From the NCBI GenBank assembly GCA_029288115.1, contig JARFPV010000337.1, positions 1 through 7,053 on the forward strand: a stretch of 7,053 nucleotides of DNA, given 5' to 3'. Position 1 is the stretch's first letter; each line of letters opens with the position of its first letter. Both the position numbers and the translations under genes were made by a program. Source of the stretch: Akkermansiaceae bacterium (GTDB lineage: Bacteria > Verrucomicrobiota > Verrucomicrobiia > Verrucomicrobiales > Akkermansiaceae). This document shows positions 1 through 7,019 of the stretch, piece after piece. The notes beneath the pieces are model-generated. The model did not search any database. It was not told where the DNA came from and worked only from the letters and a program-made list of their open reading frames with translations.

Positions 1-66
1 AGCATAAGAGGGAATACGAGATTTGGATTCAAGTCTCGTGGGCTCGGAGATGTGTATAAGAGACAG
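1..66 (+). other. Residual Illumina Nextera P7 adapter (artefact, not genomic)
   Basis: Bases 33-66 match the 34-base Nextera read-2 transposase adapter exactly. They begin GTCTCGTGGGCTCGG and end with the mosaic-end sequence AGATGTGTATAAGAGACAG. Bases 1-22 align without gaps to the Illumina P7 flow-cell sequence from its third base onward, with three mismatches (window positions 5, 10 and 13), and end in the diagnostic ATACGAGAT. Bases 23-32 (TTGGATTCAA) sit exactly where a 10-base i7 index would be. The order P7, index, read-2 adapter, insert is that of a library molecule, so genomic sequence starts at base 67. The adapter match is from memory of the kit sequences but is long and ordered. 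No biological function should be given to this stretch. Confidence 0.97.
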
Positions 67-138
67 AGGTAGAGACCCTGAAAGCTCATCACTTATGCCT
101 TATTCCTCCCAGAATCCGCCACAGCGGATTCTAGGTCC
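67..138. other. Short non-coding stretch at contig edge
   Basis: These are the genomic bases between the adapter and the stop codon of the DUF1501 gene. Apart from the inverted repeat listed separately I see no gene. On the minus strand an ATG at 89-87 opens a frame that reads MSFQGLY before it meets the adapter. A GGAGG lies about 16 bases upstream of it, which is too far for a normal ribosome binding site. A following gene therefore cannot be shown or excluded here. Confidence 0.5.
111..132 (-). terminator. Perfect 9-bp inverted repeat after the minus-strand operon
   Basis: AGAATCCGC (111-119) and GCGGATTCT (124-132) are exact reverse complements around a 4-base loop, CACA. On the minus strand the hairpin starts seven bases beyond the TGA stop of the DUF1501 gene, where a transcript end or a 3'-protecting hairpin would be expected. 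No U-tract follows the stem on the minus strand, so it does not meet the usual form of an intrinsic terminator. It could be a U-less terminator, an mRNA-stabilising hairpin or a protein-binding palindrome. The structure is seen directly; the role is inferred. Confidence 0.4.
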
Positions 139-1587
139 TCAAGCAAACACACCCTTCACAGCCTTACCCTTACCATCCTTGGTAGCGTAGAACGGACGCC
201 CCTCGATTTCATAAGCCGTTTTCGGGTTGATTCCCATCGCAGTAAACATCGTGGCATGCATGTCCTCAATACTCACCGGGTCCTTGATCGCCATGCATGG
301 ACGCTCGTCAGCAGTCGCGCCATACAACGCTCCCTTCTTCATTCCTCCACCAAAGGTAAGAACCGATGACCCACCGGTGAAGTGCCTGTGCAGGCCGTAG
401 TGCTTCATTTCCTTCAGCACATTCGTCTTCGCACGCGACTGGTCCTTCGCCTTACTCCCGGGCACACCTTCCATGATCATGTCGCGACTGAACTCACTCG
501 CCACGATAACCAACGTACGGTCAAGCATGCCGCGCTCTTCAAGGTCTTTCACCAACTGCGCAATCGGAGCATCAATCTCCTTGTGCAACCTCTGCACCGT
601 CGTGTGACCATTCTCATGCGTGTCCCAGTGTAGGAAAGGAACATACTCCGTCGACACTTCGACAAAACGCGCACCCGCCTCAACAAGCCTACGGGCCAAC
701 AAACAACCACGACCAAATCGCCCTGTGTTGTATTTATCGTAGCTCTCTTTCTTCTCCAACGTGAGATCAAATGCAGCACGCTCCTTGGATCCTAACAACT
801 TATGCGCTTTGTCCAGCGAACGCAGCATCGACTCCTGGTGATAGTCACTCAGCCCCTCACCCTTCGGCGAGTTCTTCAACGCCTCCTGCAAGGCCTTGTA
901 TCGCTTCGCAAAACGATTCGCTCCCATCCCCTCAGGCGGCTTCACTGCCTGTGATGCCTTTTCAGGATACGGCAAATTCATCGGCCCATACTCACTGCCA
1001 AAAAATCCACCAGTGGTAAATGCCTTCAGCTCCTCACTCTCGCCATGCCCCTCCAGTCGCTGACCAATGTTAATGAACGGCGGCATCACATCATTGCGGC
1101 CACCTAACACCTTCGCCATCCACGCACCAATATGAGGTGCCGCCACCGTCACCGGAGGCACATACCCAGTGTGCCAGTGATACTGGTGACGCGAGTGCAA
1201 AATGTGACCAAGATCCGCCTGGTAATGCGACCGAATCAATGTCGCACGATCCATCACCGATGCGATATTCTCAAGCCCCTTGGCAATCTTGATGTTATCA
1301 ACCGCGGTATCGATCGCAGGGAAAGTACTAATGACCTTCTCCACAGGCGTACCCACTTTAAATGGCTCGTAATGCTTCGGATCAAATGTTTCCGGCGCCG
1401 CCATACCACCACCCATCCAGAGCAGAATACACGCGTCAGCCGTTGCTTCCGGGTGACCCATCCTCTCACTCGCCACTACCCGCGGCGCACCACCCAGCAT
1501 CGTTGCCGCACCAGCAGCAGCCAGTTTTTCCATGAAGCGACGTCGTGTCACTCCAGGACTTGATTCATCATACCAATCAGCACTCAT
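139..1587 (-). CDS. DUF1501 family protein, Tat-exported, alkaline phosphatase/sulfatase-like fold
   Basis: This is a full-length DUF1501 (Pfam PF07394) protein of 482 residues; family members are usually 400-500. The N-terminus has a twin-arginine signal (TRRRFMEKL, residues 14-22), then an Ala/Gly-rich hydrophobic stretch to about residue 39, so the folded protein is probably exported by Tat. Family landmarks follow in order: ILLWMGGG with ETFDPK (54-71), RATLIRSH (114-121), GRGCLLARRLVEAGARFVEV (292-311), HWDTHENGH (320-328), VIVASEFSRD (360-369), SSVLTFGGGMKKGALYG (407-423) and DMHATMFTAMG (442-452). The family belongs to the alkaline phosphatase-like superfamily, but its reaction and substrate are not established. 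The first motif, GGGMAAPETFDPK, differs from the commoner GGPSHxDTFDPK-like form, which suggests a distinct subfamily. The ATG lies one base after the stop of the upstream cytochrome gene (TAATATG), so translation is probably coupled. No Shine-Dalgarno is visible. The frame is intact. Confidence 0.93.
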   Translation of the reverse strand: MSADWYDESSPGVTRRRFMEKLAAAGAATMLGGAPRVVASERMGHPEATADACILLWMGGGMAAPETFDPKHYEPFKVGTPVEKVISTFPAIDTAVDNIKIAKGLENIASVMDRATLIRSHYQADLGHILHSRHQYHWHTGYVPPVTVAAPHIGAWMAKVLGGRNDVMPPFINIGQRLEGHGESEELKAFTTGGFFGSEYGPMNLPYPEKASQAVKPPEGMGANRFAKRYKALQEALKNSPKGEGLSDYHQESMLRSLDKAHKLLGSKERAAFDLTLEKKESYDKYNTGRFGRGCLLARRLVEAGARFVEVSTEYVPFLHWDTHENGHTTVQRLHKEIDAPIAQLVKDLEERGMLDRTLVIVASEFSRDMIMEGVPGSKAKDQSRAKTNVLKEMKHYGLHRHFTGGSSVLTFGGGMKKGALYGATADERPCMAIKDPVSIEDMHATMFTAMGINPKTAYEIEGRPFYATKDGKGKAVKGVFA

Positions 1588-1588
1588 A

Positions 1589-3502
1589 TTAGTTTACGTA
1601 GTTAAATTCAGGTAGCATAAAGACCATCCACAGAAAATCCTCAGTCCCCTCAGGCGTAAGATTCTCACCCACCAGCGCACGCGAAATTTTCCATTCCTGC
1701 TCACTTGGCTCGCGCGTCAAACCAGTCTGATACACATGGCGGATCAATACATCTCGCTTCGGATACTTCTTCATCAATGCCGCCGCACCCTCACGCAACA
1801 TCTTCGCCAAGGCATCACCATTCGCTAGGTTCATCGCCTCAAGCGTGGTGAATAACTCAGGCCGACTCGTCACCACCTGCTCACGATGAGGACGACCCAA
1901 TGCCGCCTGCAGCTGGCTCCTCGGGGTGAATACCGACCGGATCGGTCTGTTCCCCCAATCCTTGATACCATGCGCTTCCATCACCACACGTAGCTGACCA
2001 CCACGTGCGCCCTTCTTGAATGCATTCCCGTCCGGCTTTGGCCACACACCCGTCGTCGTCCGGATCAAATCAATAAACTGCTCAGCCGTCAGCCTGCGTC
2101 CCACAGGCCCACGAAACTTCTCCCCAGCCTCTTCCTGCTTCACATGCTCCATCTGCATGCGATACGCGTCCGAGTTCAAAATCACCCGCATCACCGCCTT
2201 GAGATCATACTTTTCCTCCACCAGCGTGTTCGCCAGGAAATCCAATAAATCCTCACTCCAAGGCTCAGCATTCATCGTCTCCACCGGATGCACAATCCCA
2301 CGACCCATCAATTGCTTCCACAATCGGTTCACAATCGTCCGCTGCATACGCCCATTCTCAGGATGCGTCATCAACGCCGCCAACTGGGCAAGTCGCTTGT
2401 CCCTCGGCAAACTCGAATCAATCTGCCCCAACTCAGGGTAAATCCACGCCGCCTTCGCCACCTTACCCGTCGGCTTGTCACAACGGAACATCTCCAACGG
2501 CTTCTCCGATGTCACCGCCGCCAGACTATACGCATCCTTAAGCGTCCATTGGTTGATAAAGCTATCGTGACACGATGCACACTTCATGTTGATCCCCAAA
2601 AACACCTGAGAGATATTCTGCGAAAACTGGATCTCCTGAGTCTGGCTGGCATTCACATTACCACGCCACTTGATCCCACGCATGAATCCTTCCGATCCCT
2701 TCACCGGCGCAATCAACTCCCGGACAAACACATCATACGGCTTGTTTTCTAACAATGATTGATACAACCACCCGGTAACCTGCTTGCGTCCCCCGTCAAT
2801 AAATCCCGTACCGGCAAACTCGTTGCGCAACAGATCATTCCAGAAAACCATCCAGTGCTCAGCATACGCCTGGTTATTGCTCAGCACACGCTCGACAGCA
2901 GCCTTCCGGTCAAGCTTACCCGACGCCAGAAGCTTCCTCGCCTCCTCACCAGGTGGCAGACCAGTCACATCCAGATGAAGCCTGCGCAGGAACACCGCGT
3001 CATCAACGGGTGACGGCACCGATGTCTTTTGCTCACGCATCGTTTTCCCGACCAAATAGTCCACCGCAGCAGAACCCGCCACCCCCTTGGGCAGCTTCAC
3101 CGCACGCGGCTTCAGTGGCGGCTCATAACGCTCCTTGGCAAATGTAATCCCCTCTTCCCACGGAATCCCCGCAGCGATCCAACGTCTGAAAACATCAATC
3201 TCCTCCTTCTTCAACGGATGCTTCTGCTTCTTCACCGGCGGCATCCGCTCTTCCTCATCATCCGTAAGCAACAGCTCCATCAGCAGAGACTGATCCGGAT
3301 TTTTCAAGTCCAGCACATCCCCCTCCAAAACCAATGCCCGGGTATTCATCGAAAAACCACCCTTCGATTTGTCCCCACCATGACACTCGATGCAGTGCTC
3401 CTTCAACAAGGGCACCACCTCATGGGCAAAATCAACCTCTGCCTCAAGAAATGAACTCGACGCAACGACTGTGAAAATACTGGAAAATAGCTTTCTCCGC
3501 AT
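1589..3502 (-). CDS. Planctomycete-type cytochrome c with DUF1549 and DUF1553 domains
   Basis: The product is 637 residues from the ATG at 3502-3500. Residues 1-21 (MRRKLFSSIFTVVASSSFLEA) form a Sec-type signal peptide, which is why I prefer this start to an in-frame TTG at 3538. Next comes a PSCyt1-type domain (PF07635) with the haem motif CIECH (37-41) and a likely distal ligand Met87 in RMPP. The DUF1549 (PSCyt2) region, about 145-335, has LRRLHLDVTGLPP (172-184) and a second haem-type motif CASCH (308-312). The DUF1553 (PSD1) region, about 370-625, has RTIVNRLWKQLMGRGIVHPV (388-407) and REQVVTSRPELFTTLEAMNL (540-559). It is compact: many relatives reach 700-1100 residues through inserted LamG or extra domains. 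It is probably an exported c-type haem protein in the periplasm. Redox or polymer-degradation roles are proposed for the family but not proven. It is the first gene of the operon with DUF1501. No Shine-Dalgarno is visible at either start. Confidence 0.93.
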   Translation of the reverse strand: MRRKLFSSIFTVVASSSFLEAEVDFAHEVVPLLKEHCIECHGGDKSKGGFSMNTRALVLEGDVLDLKNPDQSLLMELLLTDDEEERMPPVKKQKHPLKKEEIDVFRRWIAAGIPWEEGITFAKERYEPPLKPRAVKLPKGVAGSAAVDYLVGKTMREQKTSVPSPVDDAVFLRRLHLDVTGLPPGEEARKLLASGKLDRKAAVERVLSNNQAYAEHWMVFWNDLLRNEFAGTGFIDGGRKQVTGWLYQSLLENKPYDVFVRELIAPVKGSEGFMRGIKWRGNVNASQTQEIQFSQNISQVFLGINMKCASCHDSFINQWTLKDAYSLAAVTSEKPLEMFRCDKPTGKVAKAAWIYPELGQIDSSLPRDKRLAQLAALMTHPENGRMQRTIVNRLWKQLMGRGIVHPVETMNAEPWSEDLLDFLANTLVEEKYDLKAVMRVILNSDAYRMQMEHVKQEEAGEKFRGPVGRRLTAEQFIDLIRTTTGVWPKPDGNAFKKGARGGQLRVVMEAHGIKDWGNRPIRSVFTPRSQLQAALGRPHREQVVTSRPELFTTLEAMNLANGDALAKMLREGAAALMKKYPKRDVLIRHVYQTGLTREPSEQEWKISRALVGENLTPEGTEDFLWMVFMLPEFNYVN

Positions 3503-3638
3503 GGGGAAGAAACGTCTCGCCTGCCAGCAATATTTCAATCCTTTTTTTAACTAAAACAACACCGAAACTATTCCCATATGAGGTATAGTTTACCAAACCC
3601 ACACTTGCCCAATCCCTACGAATCGCAAGAATACCCGC
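3503..3638. promoter_or_regulatory. Divergent intergenic region between cytochrome gene and rarD
   Basis: The cytochrome gene reads left and rarD reads right, so the promoters of both transcription units should lie in these 136 bases. On the plus strand TATAGT at 3584-3589 matches TATAAT at five of six positions and would leave about 45 bases to the rarD GTG, but no convincing -35 lies upstream of it. It sits inside a small imperfect palindrome, GGTATAGTTTACC (3582-3594). An AT-rich patch (3537-3560, including seven T) lies closer to the cytochrome gene. I cannot pick a minus-strand promoter with confidence. The existence of promoters is inferred from gene layout; the individual boxes are weak. 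Confidence 0.4.
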
Positions 3639-4502
3639 GTGCAAGAATCCACCAAAGGAACACTCGCGGCGGTGGCTGCATTCTCACTCTGGGCCATCCT
3701 CCCCGCATTCTGGAAAACCATGGAGGGCATCCCCATCCTGGAAACCCTGGCCCACCGCATGCTCTGGTCGTTCCTCATCCTGGTCACCATCCTCCTCATC
3801 CAAAACAAACTCAGCACCACCATACGCACCACCGGATCACTGAAAATCTGGTCAATCCACACCCTCTCCGCAACCTGCCTCATGGGCAACTGGCTGATCT
3901 ACGTCTGGGCAACCCAAAATGACCGCATCCTCGAAGGCGCCCTGGGCTACTACATCAACCCATTCCTCTACATCCTCCTCGGTAGCATATTCCTCGGCGA
4001 AAAACATAGCCGCCTACAAATGTCCGCCATCGCCGTGGCCGCAGCAGGTGTCGCCCTGCAATTCCCCGCCGTCCAAGGCATCCCATGGGCCGCCTTCGGA
4101 CTCGCATCCACATTCGCCGCATACGGCATAATCCGGAAAAAATCCCCCCTCGGCTCATTCGACGGACTGACGCTGGAAACCTGCATCATGCTCGTCCCCG
4201 CACTCATCTACATCAGCATCACCCACCAACATAACCAAGCATTCGGCAACGATACCCTCTCCACCTGCCTGCTCATCGCCACAGGCGCCGCCACCATCGC
4301 CCCACTGCTGTTCTTCGCCCGCGCCACCAAATCCATCAGCCTGACCCAGCTCGGCATCCTCCAATTCATCGCACCCACCGGCCAACTCGCCGTCGGCTGG
4401 CTCGTCTACCACGAACCCATGCCAACACTACGACTGCTCTCATTCGCCCTGATCTGGCTTGCAGTCGCCATCTACACCTTTAGTCTGCGGAAACAAGCCT
4501 GA
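3639..4502 (+). CDS. rarD: RarD-type EamA family permease
   Basis: This is a 287-residue integral membrane protein, close to the family's usual 290-300. Ten hydrophobic segments lie at about residues 8-25, 36-55, 73-91, 102-119, 126-143, 148-165, 177-194, 207-226, 238-256 and 264-282. This is the two-fold repeat of five helices typical of the drug/metabolite transporter superfamily. Motifs shared with E. coli RarD include HRMLWS (39-44), GNWLIYVWA (83-91), ALGYYINP (101-108), FLGEK (118-122), YGIIRKKSP (162-170) and FALIWLAVAIY (269-279). The protein should sit in the inner membrane and move a small metabolite; the substrate is not known with certainty (E. coli RarD was named from a chloramphenicol-sensitivity context). 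The start is GTG: an in-frame stop at 3579-3581 and the lack of any ATG after it leave no better choice, and the alignment to E. coli begins at once. It shows strong use of C-ending codons and no visible Shine-Dalgarno. Confidence 0.93.
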   Translation: MQESTKGTLAAVAAFSLWAILPAFWKTMEGIPILETLAHRMLWSFLILVTILLIQNKLSTTIRTTGSLKIWSIHTLSATCLMGNWLIYVWATQNDRILEGALGYYINPFLYILLGSIFLGEKHSRLQMSAIAVAAAGVALQFPAVQGIPWAAFGLASTFAAYGIIRKKSPLGSFDGLTLETCIMLVPALIYISITHQHNQAFGNDTLSTCLLIATGAATIAPLLFFARATKSISLTQLGILQFIAPTGQLAVGWLVYHEPMPTLRLLSFALIWLAVAIYTFSLRKQA

Positions 4503-4520
4503 CAGAACCTCCCACCTCGG

Positions 4521-4549
4521 TTCGTTAATTCCCCAGTATGTGCTAGTAT
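4521..4549 (+). promoter_or_regulatory. Candidate extended -10 promoter for the PDZ-HEAT gene
   Basis: TAGTAT at 4544-4549 matches TATAAT at four of six positions and is preceded by TGC (4541-4543), which makes an extended -10 of the form TGnTAGTAT. A poor -35 (TTCGTT, 4521-4526) lies 17 bases upstream. Transcription would start near 4556, giving a leader of about 50 bases that is almost free of G and has no Shine-Dalgarno before the ATG at 4608. A weak 5-bp inverted repeat (GAACC 4505-4509, GGTTC 4519-4523) overlaps the -35 area just after the rarD stop. The assignment rests on pattern alone; read-through from rarD is possible. Confidence 0.35.
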
Positions 4550-4607
4550 TTCTACAAAAACGACGACACCCGACACCCCAATCCCTCGTCTCCCACACTC
4601 CATTTCC

Positions 4608-7019
4608 ATGAAAAATCACCTCGCCACATTCGCCGTCATCGCACTGGCCATCTGCCCACTCATCGCCGCCCCGTCAGGCAAGATGACCAAACCCGACTTC
4701 ACCAAGGGAGACAACATCCCAGACGGCGCCACCCACGACTGGACACTCGGTGCCACCGGCGCTCGCGGATGGATCTTCAGCAACAACATGGAAACATCCG
4801 ACGCCCGACAAATCTACATCACCCAGGTCGATAAAAAATCACCCGCCGACGGCACACTCAAAACCGGCGACGTCATCCTCGGGATCTCCGGAAAACCATT
4901 CGCCTACGACCCACGAACCGAATTCGGCAAGGCACTGACCATCGCCGAGTCCGACGCCGGAAAAGGTAACCTCTCGCTTATCCGCTGGCGCAACGGCAAA
5001 CAGGAAAACGTCACCGTCAAACTCCCCGTCCTCGGCGACTACAGCCCCACCGCTCCCTTCAACTGCCCAAAATCCAAACGCATCTTCGAACTAGGATGCG
5101 AAGCACTCGCCAAACGTATCTCCCAAACAGATTACCGGCAAAACCCCATCTCCCGATCACTCAATGCCCTCGCACTACTCGCTAGCGGTGAGCGTAAGTA
5201 TCTCAACGTCATCAAAAAAGAAGCCCGGTGGGCAGCCGACTATTCCGCAAACGGCATGGCAAGCTGGTACTACGGCTACGTCATCGCATTCCTCGCCGAG
5301 TATCACATGGCTACAGCCGACCGCTCAGTGCTCCCAGGCCTCCGCCGACTCGTCCTGGAAACCTCCAAAGGCCAAAGCGCCGTCGGTTCATGGGGACACA
5401 AAGTCGCCAACGAAAAAGGCAGACTCGTCGGCTACGGCATGATGAATGCCCCCGGAGTCTCGCTCACCACCTCCCTCGTCCTGGCACGCAACGCAGGAAT
5501 CAATGCACCCGAACTCGACCTCGCCATCGAGCGCAGTGCCAAGCTACTCAGGTTCTACGCCGGTAAAGGCTCCATCCCCTACGGCGACCACATCCCATGG
5601 ATTCAAAACCATGACGATAACGGCAAAAACGGTATGGCAGCCGTCCTTTTCAGCCTGCTCGGAGAAACCAAGGCCGCCGAGTATTTCTCCCGCATGAGCC
5701 TCGCCTGCCACGGCCCCGAAAGAGACACCGGCCATACCGGCAATTTCTGGAATATGACATGGGCCATCCCCGGCGTTGTCCAGTCCGGCCCCCACGCCAC
5801 TGGCGCGTGGATGCAAGAGTTTGGTTCCTGGTATTTCGACTTCACACGCCGCTGGGACGGAGCATTTCCACACCAAGGCCCGCCAAGCGTCAGAGGTGAC
5901 TCAACAAAAAACTGGGACTGCACCGGCGCCTACCTCCTCGCCTACGCCATGCCACTTAAGAAAATCATGCTCACCGGCAAAAAACCCACCACCGTACCCC
6001 AGCTCAACGCCAAACAAGCACAGTCAATCATCATCGATGGCCGCGGATGGAGCAACAACAACCGCAACGCCGCATACGACGCCCTGACCGTCGCACACCT
6101 CTTCGAACGCCTCACCAGCTGGTCACCCGTCGTTCGCGAACGCGCCGCCATGGCCCTCGCACGCCGCAAAGGAATCGACTCCCCAGTGCCCACCCTTTTG
6201 AAAATGCTCGAAATGCCCCGCTTGGAAACTCGCTACGGCGCCTGCAGGGCACTCGCCCAGCTCCGCGGCAGAGCCGCAGCTGCTGTGCCAGCACTACAAA
6301 CATACCTCAAAGACAAAGACCTCTGGATGCGCGTCCACGCCGCACAAACACTCGCCGCCATCGGCAACGCCGCCATGCCCGCCCTCCCAGAACTCCTCAC
6401 CATGGTCGCCAAAGGACCCACCGAAAATGACCCCCGCGGCATGGAACAACGCTACCTCAGCTTCGCCCTCTTCAACAGCCGCGGCGGTATGCTCGGCCGC
6501 TCACTCGACGGCGCCGACCGCGACCTCCTCTACAAAGCCATCCGCGCAGGACTCACCAACGAAGACGGACGCGCCCGCGGCAGCTACGCTTCTATCTACA
6601 ATAAACTCAGCTTCGAAGAACTGAAACCCCTCCTGCCCGATATCCACCGCGCCATCGTCACCCCATCACCCAGCGGCATTATGTTCGCCGATCAAATCCG
6701 CACCGCAGGACTCGAACTCTTCGCCAAACACCACATCAGCGAAGGAATCGAACTGACCGCAGATTACGCCAAAAACATGAAGCCTCATGCCAGTGAACAC
6801 CGTATCAAAACCGTCATGAATATGATGAAAAGTTACGGCGCCCATTCTCAGCGAGCCATCCCCATGCTCGAAGACGCCATCCATTACTTCGAAAATGAGG
6901 AAAAAGACTTCCCCAAAAGACTGAGCAAACAAAAAGCCCAAACCGTCCGCGATGCCATCAAAGAAATCAAAGCGTCAACCAAACGCCCGAAACTCATCAG
7001 CATCAAATCCACACTCTAA
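4608..7019 (+). CDS. Exported PDZ, alpha-toroid and HEAT-repeat protein (DUF6288-like)
   Basis: This 803-residue protein has a Sec signal peptide (residues 1-20, Lys then LATFAVIALAICPLIA, cleavage near Ala20-Ala21). Residues 45-142 look like a PDZ domain, with GARGWIF (51-57) as the peptide-binding loop region and GDVILGISGKPF (87-98) as the typical core strand. Residues 150-460 are rich in conserved-looking Trp, His, Asp and Gly clusters: SWGH (261-264), GYGMMNAPG (275-283), WIQNHDDNGKNG (331-342), GHTGNFWNMTWAIPG (375-389), GAWMQEFGSWYFDFTRRWDG (399-418) and NWDCTGAYLLAYAMP (435-449). These resemble an alpha/alpha-toroid, terpenoid-cyclase-like fold and match my recollection of DUF6288 proteins from PVC bacteria. 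Residues 505-600 hold HEAT-like repeats (VRERAAMALARR, TRYGACRALAQL, RVHAAQTLAAIG). The rest, to 803, is helical with a Lys-rich tail. The function is unknown; a periplasmic enzyme or a binding scaffold are both possible. It is codirectional with rarD but 105 bases away, probably its own unit. The frame is intact with TAA at 7017-7019. The family name is less sure than the architecture. Confidence 0.88.
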   Translation: MKNHLATFAVIALAICPLIAAPSGKMTKPDFTKGDNIPDGATHDWTLGATGARGWIFSNNMETSDARQIYITQVDKKSPADGTLKTGDVILGISGKPFAYDPRTEFGKALTIAESDAGKGNLSLIRWRNGKQENVTVKLPVLGDYSPTAPFNCPKSKRIFELGCEALAKRISQTDYRQNPISRSLNALALLASGERKYLNVIKKEARWAADYSANGMASWYYGYVIAFLAEYHMATADRSVLPGLRRLVLETSKGQSAVGSWGHKVANEKGRLVGYGMMNAPGVSLTTSLVLARNAGINAPELDLAIERSAKLLRFYAGKGSIPYGDHIPWIQNHDDNGKNGMAAVLFSLLGETKAAEYFSRMSLACHGPERDTGHTGNFWNMTWAIPGVVQSGPHATGAWMQEFGSWYFDFTRRWDGAFPHQGPPSVRGDSTKNWDCTGAYLLAYAMPLKKIMLTGKKPTTVPQLNAKQAQSIIIDGRGWSNNNRNAAYDALTVAHLFERLTSWSPVVRERAAMALARRKGIDSPVPTLLKMLEMPRLETRYGACRALAQLRGRAAAAVPALQTYLKDKDLWMRVHAAQTLAAIGNAAMPALPELLTMVAKGPTENDPRGMEQRYLSFALFNSRGGMLGRSLDGADRDLLYKAIRAGLTNEDGRARGSYASIYNKLSFEELKPLLPDIHRAIVTPSPSGIMFADQIRTAGLELFAKHHISEGIELTADYAKNMKPHASEHRIKTVMNMMKSYGAHSQRAIPMLEDAIHYFENEEKDFPKRLSKQKAQTVRDAIKEIKASTKRPKLISIKSTL

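Noticed and set aside
67..89. Possible minus-strand gene start (ATG at 89-87, MSFQGLY) downstream of the DUF1501 gene
   Set aside because: It has only seven whole codons before the adapter, no ribosome binding site at proper spacing, and a hairpin between it and the operon.
1132..1563. Plus-strand open frame of 143 codons opposite the DUF1501 gene
   Set aside because: It is antisense to a well-supported gene. Its Arg/His/Thr-rich composition has no domain signal and is what the G/T-ending codon bias of the opposite strand produces.
2016..2752. Overlapping plus-strand open frames (2016-2441 and 2288-2752) opposite the cytochrome gene
   Set aside because: They lie wholly antisense to DUF1549/DUF1553 coding sequence, with low-complexity Arg/His/Leu content and no recognisable motif.
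3029..3454. Plus-strand open frame of 141 codons opposite the cytochrome N-terminal region
   Set aside because: It is antisense to the CIECH haem domain, with no motif and a biased His/Leu/Arg composition.
3503..3538. An in-frame TTG start at 3538 that would add 12 residues (MKYCWQARRFFP) to the cytochrome protein
   Set aside because: The extension puts Arg/Phe-rich residues before a good signal peptide that starts at the ATG at 3502. The AAAGGA upstream touches the TTG, which is too close to act as its ribosome binding site. It is kept as an alternative only.
3625..3648. Direct repeat GCAAGAAT (3625-3632 and 3641-3648) flanking the rarD start
   Set aside because: An 8-base repeat with an 8-base gap could be an operator half-site pair, but the second copy is inside the coding start and nothing else supports it; chance is likely.
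4505..4523. Inverted repeat GAACC/GGTTC after the rarD stop as a terminator
   Set aside because: The stem has only 5 bp with a 9-base loop and no T-run follows, so it is too weak to call.
5544..5923. Two overlapping minus-strand frames inside the PDZ-HEAT gene
   Set aside because: They are antisense shadows kept open by the C-rich coding strand; neither has a plausible start context or domain.
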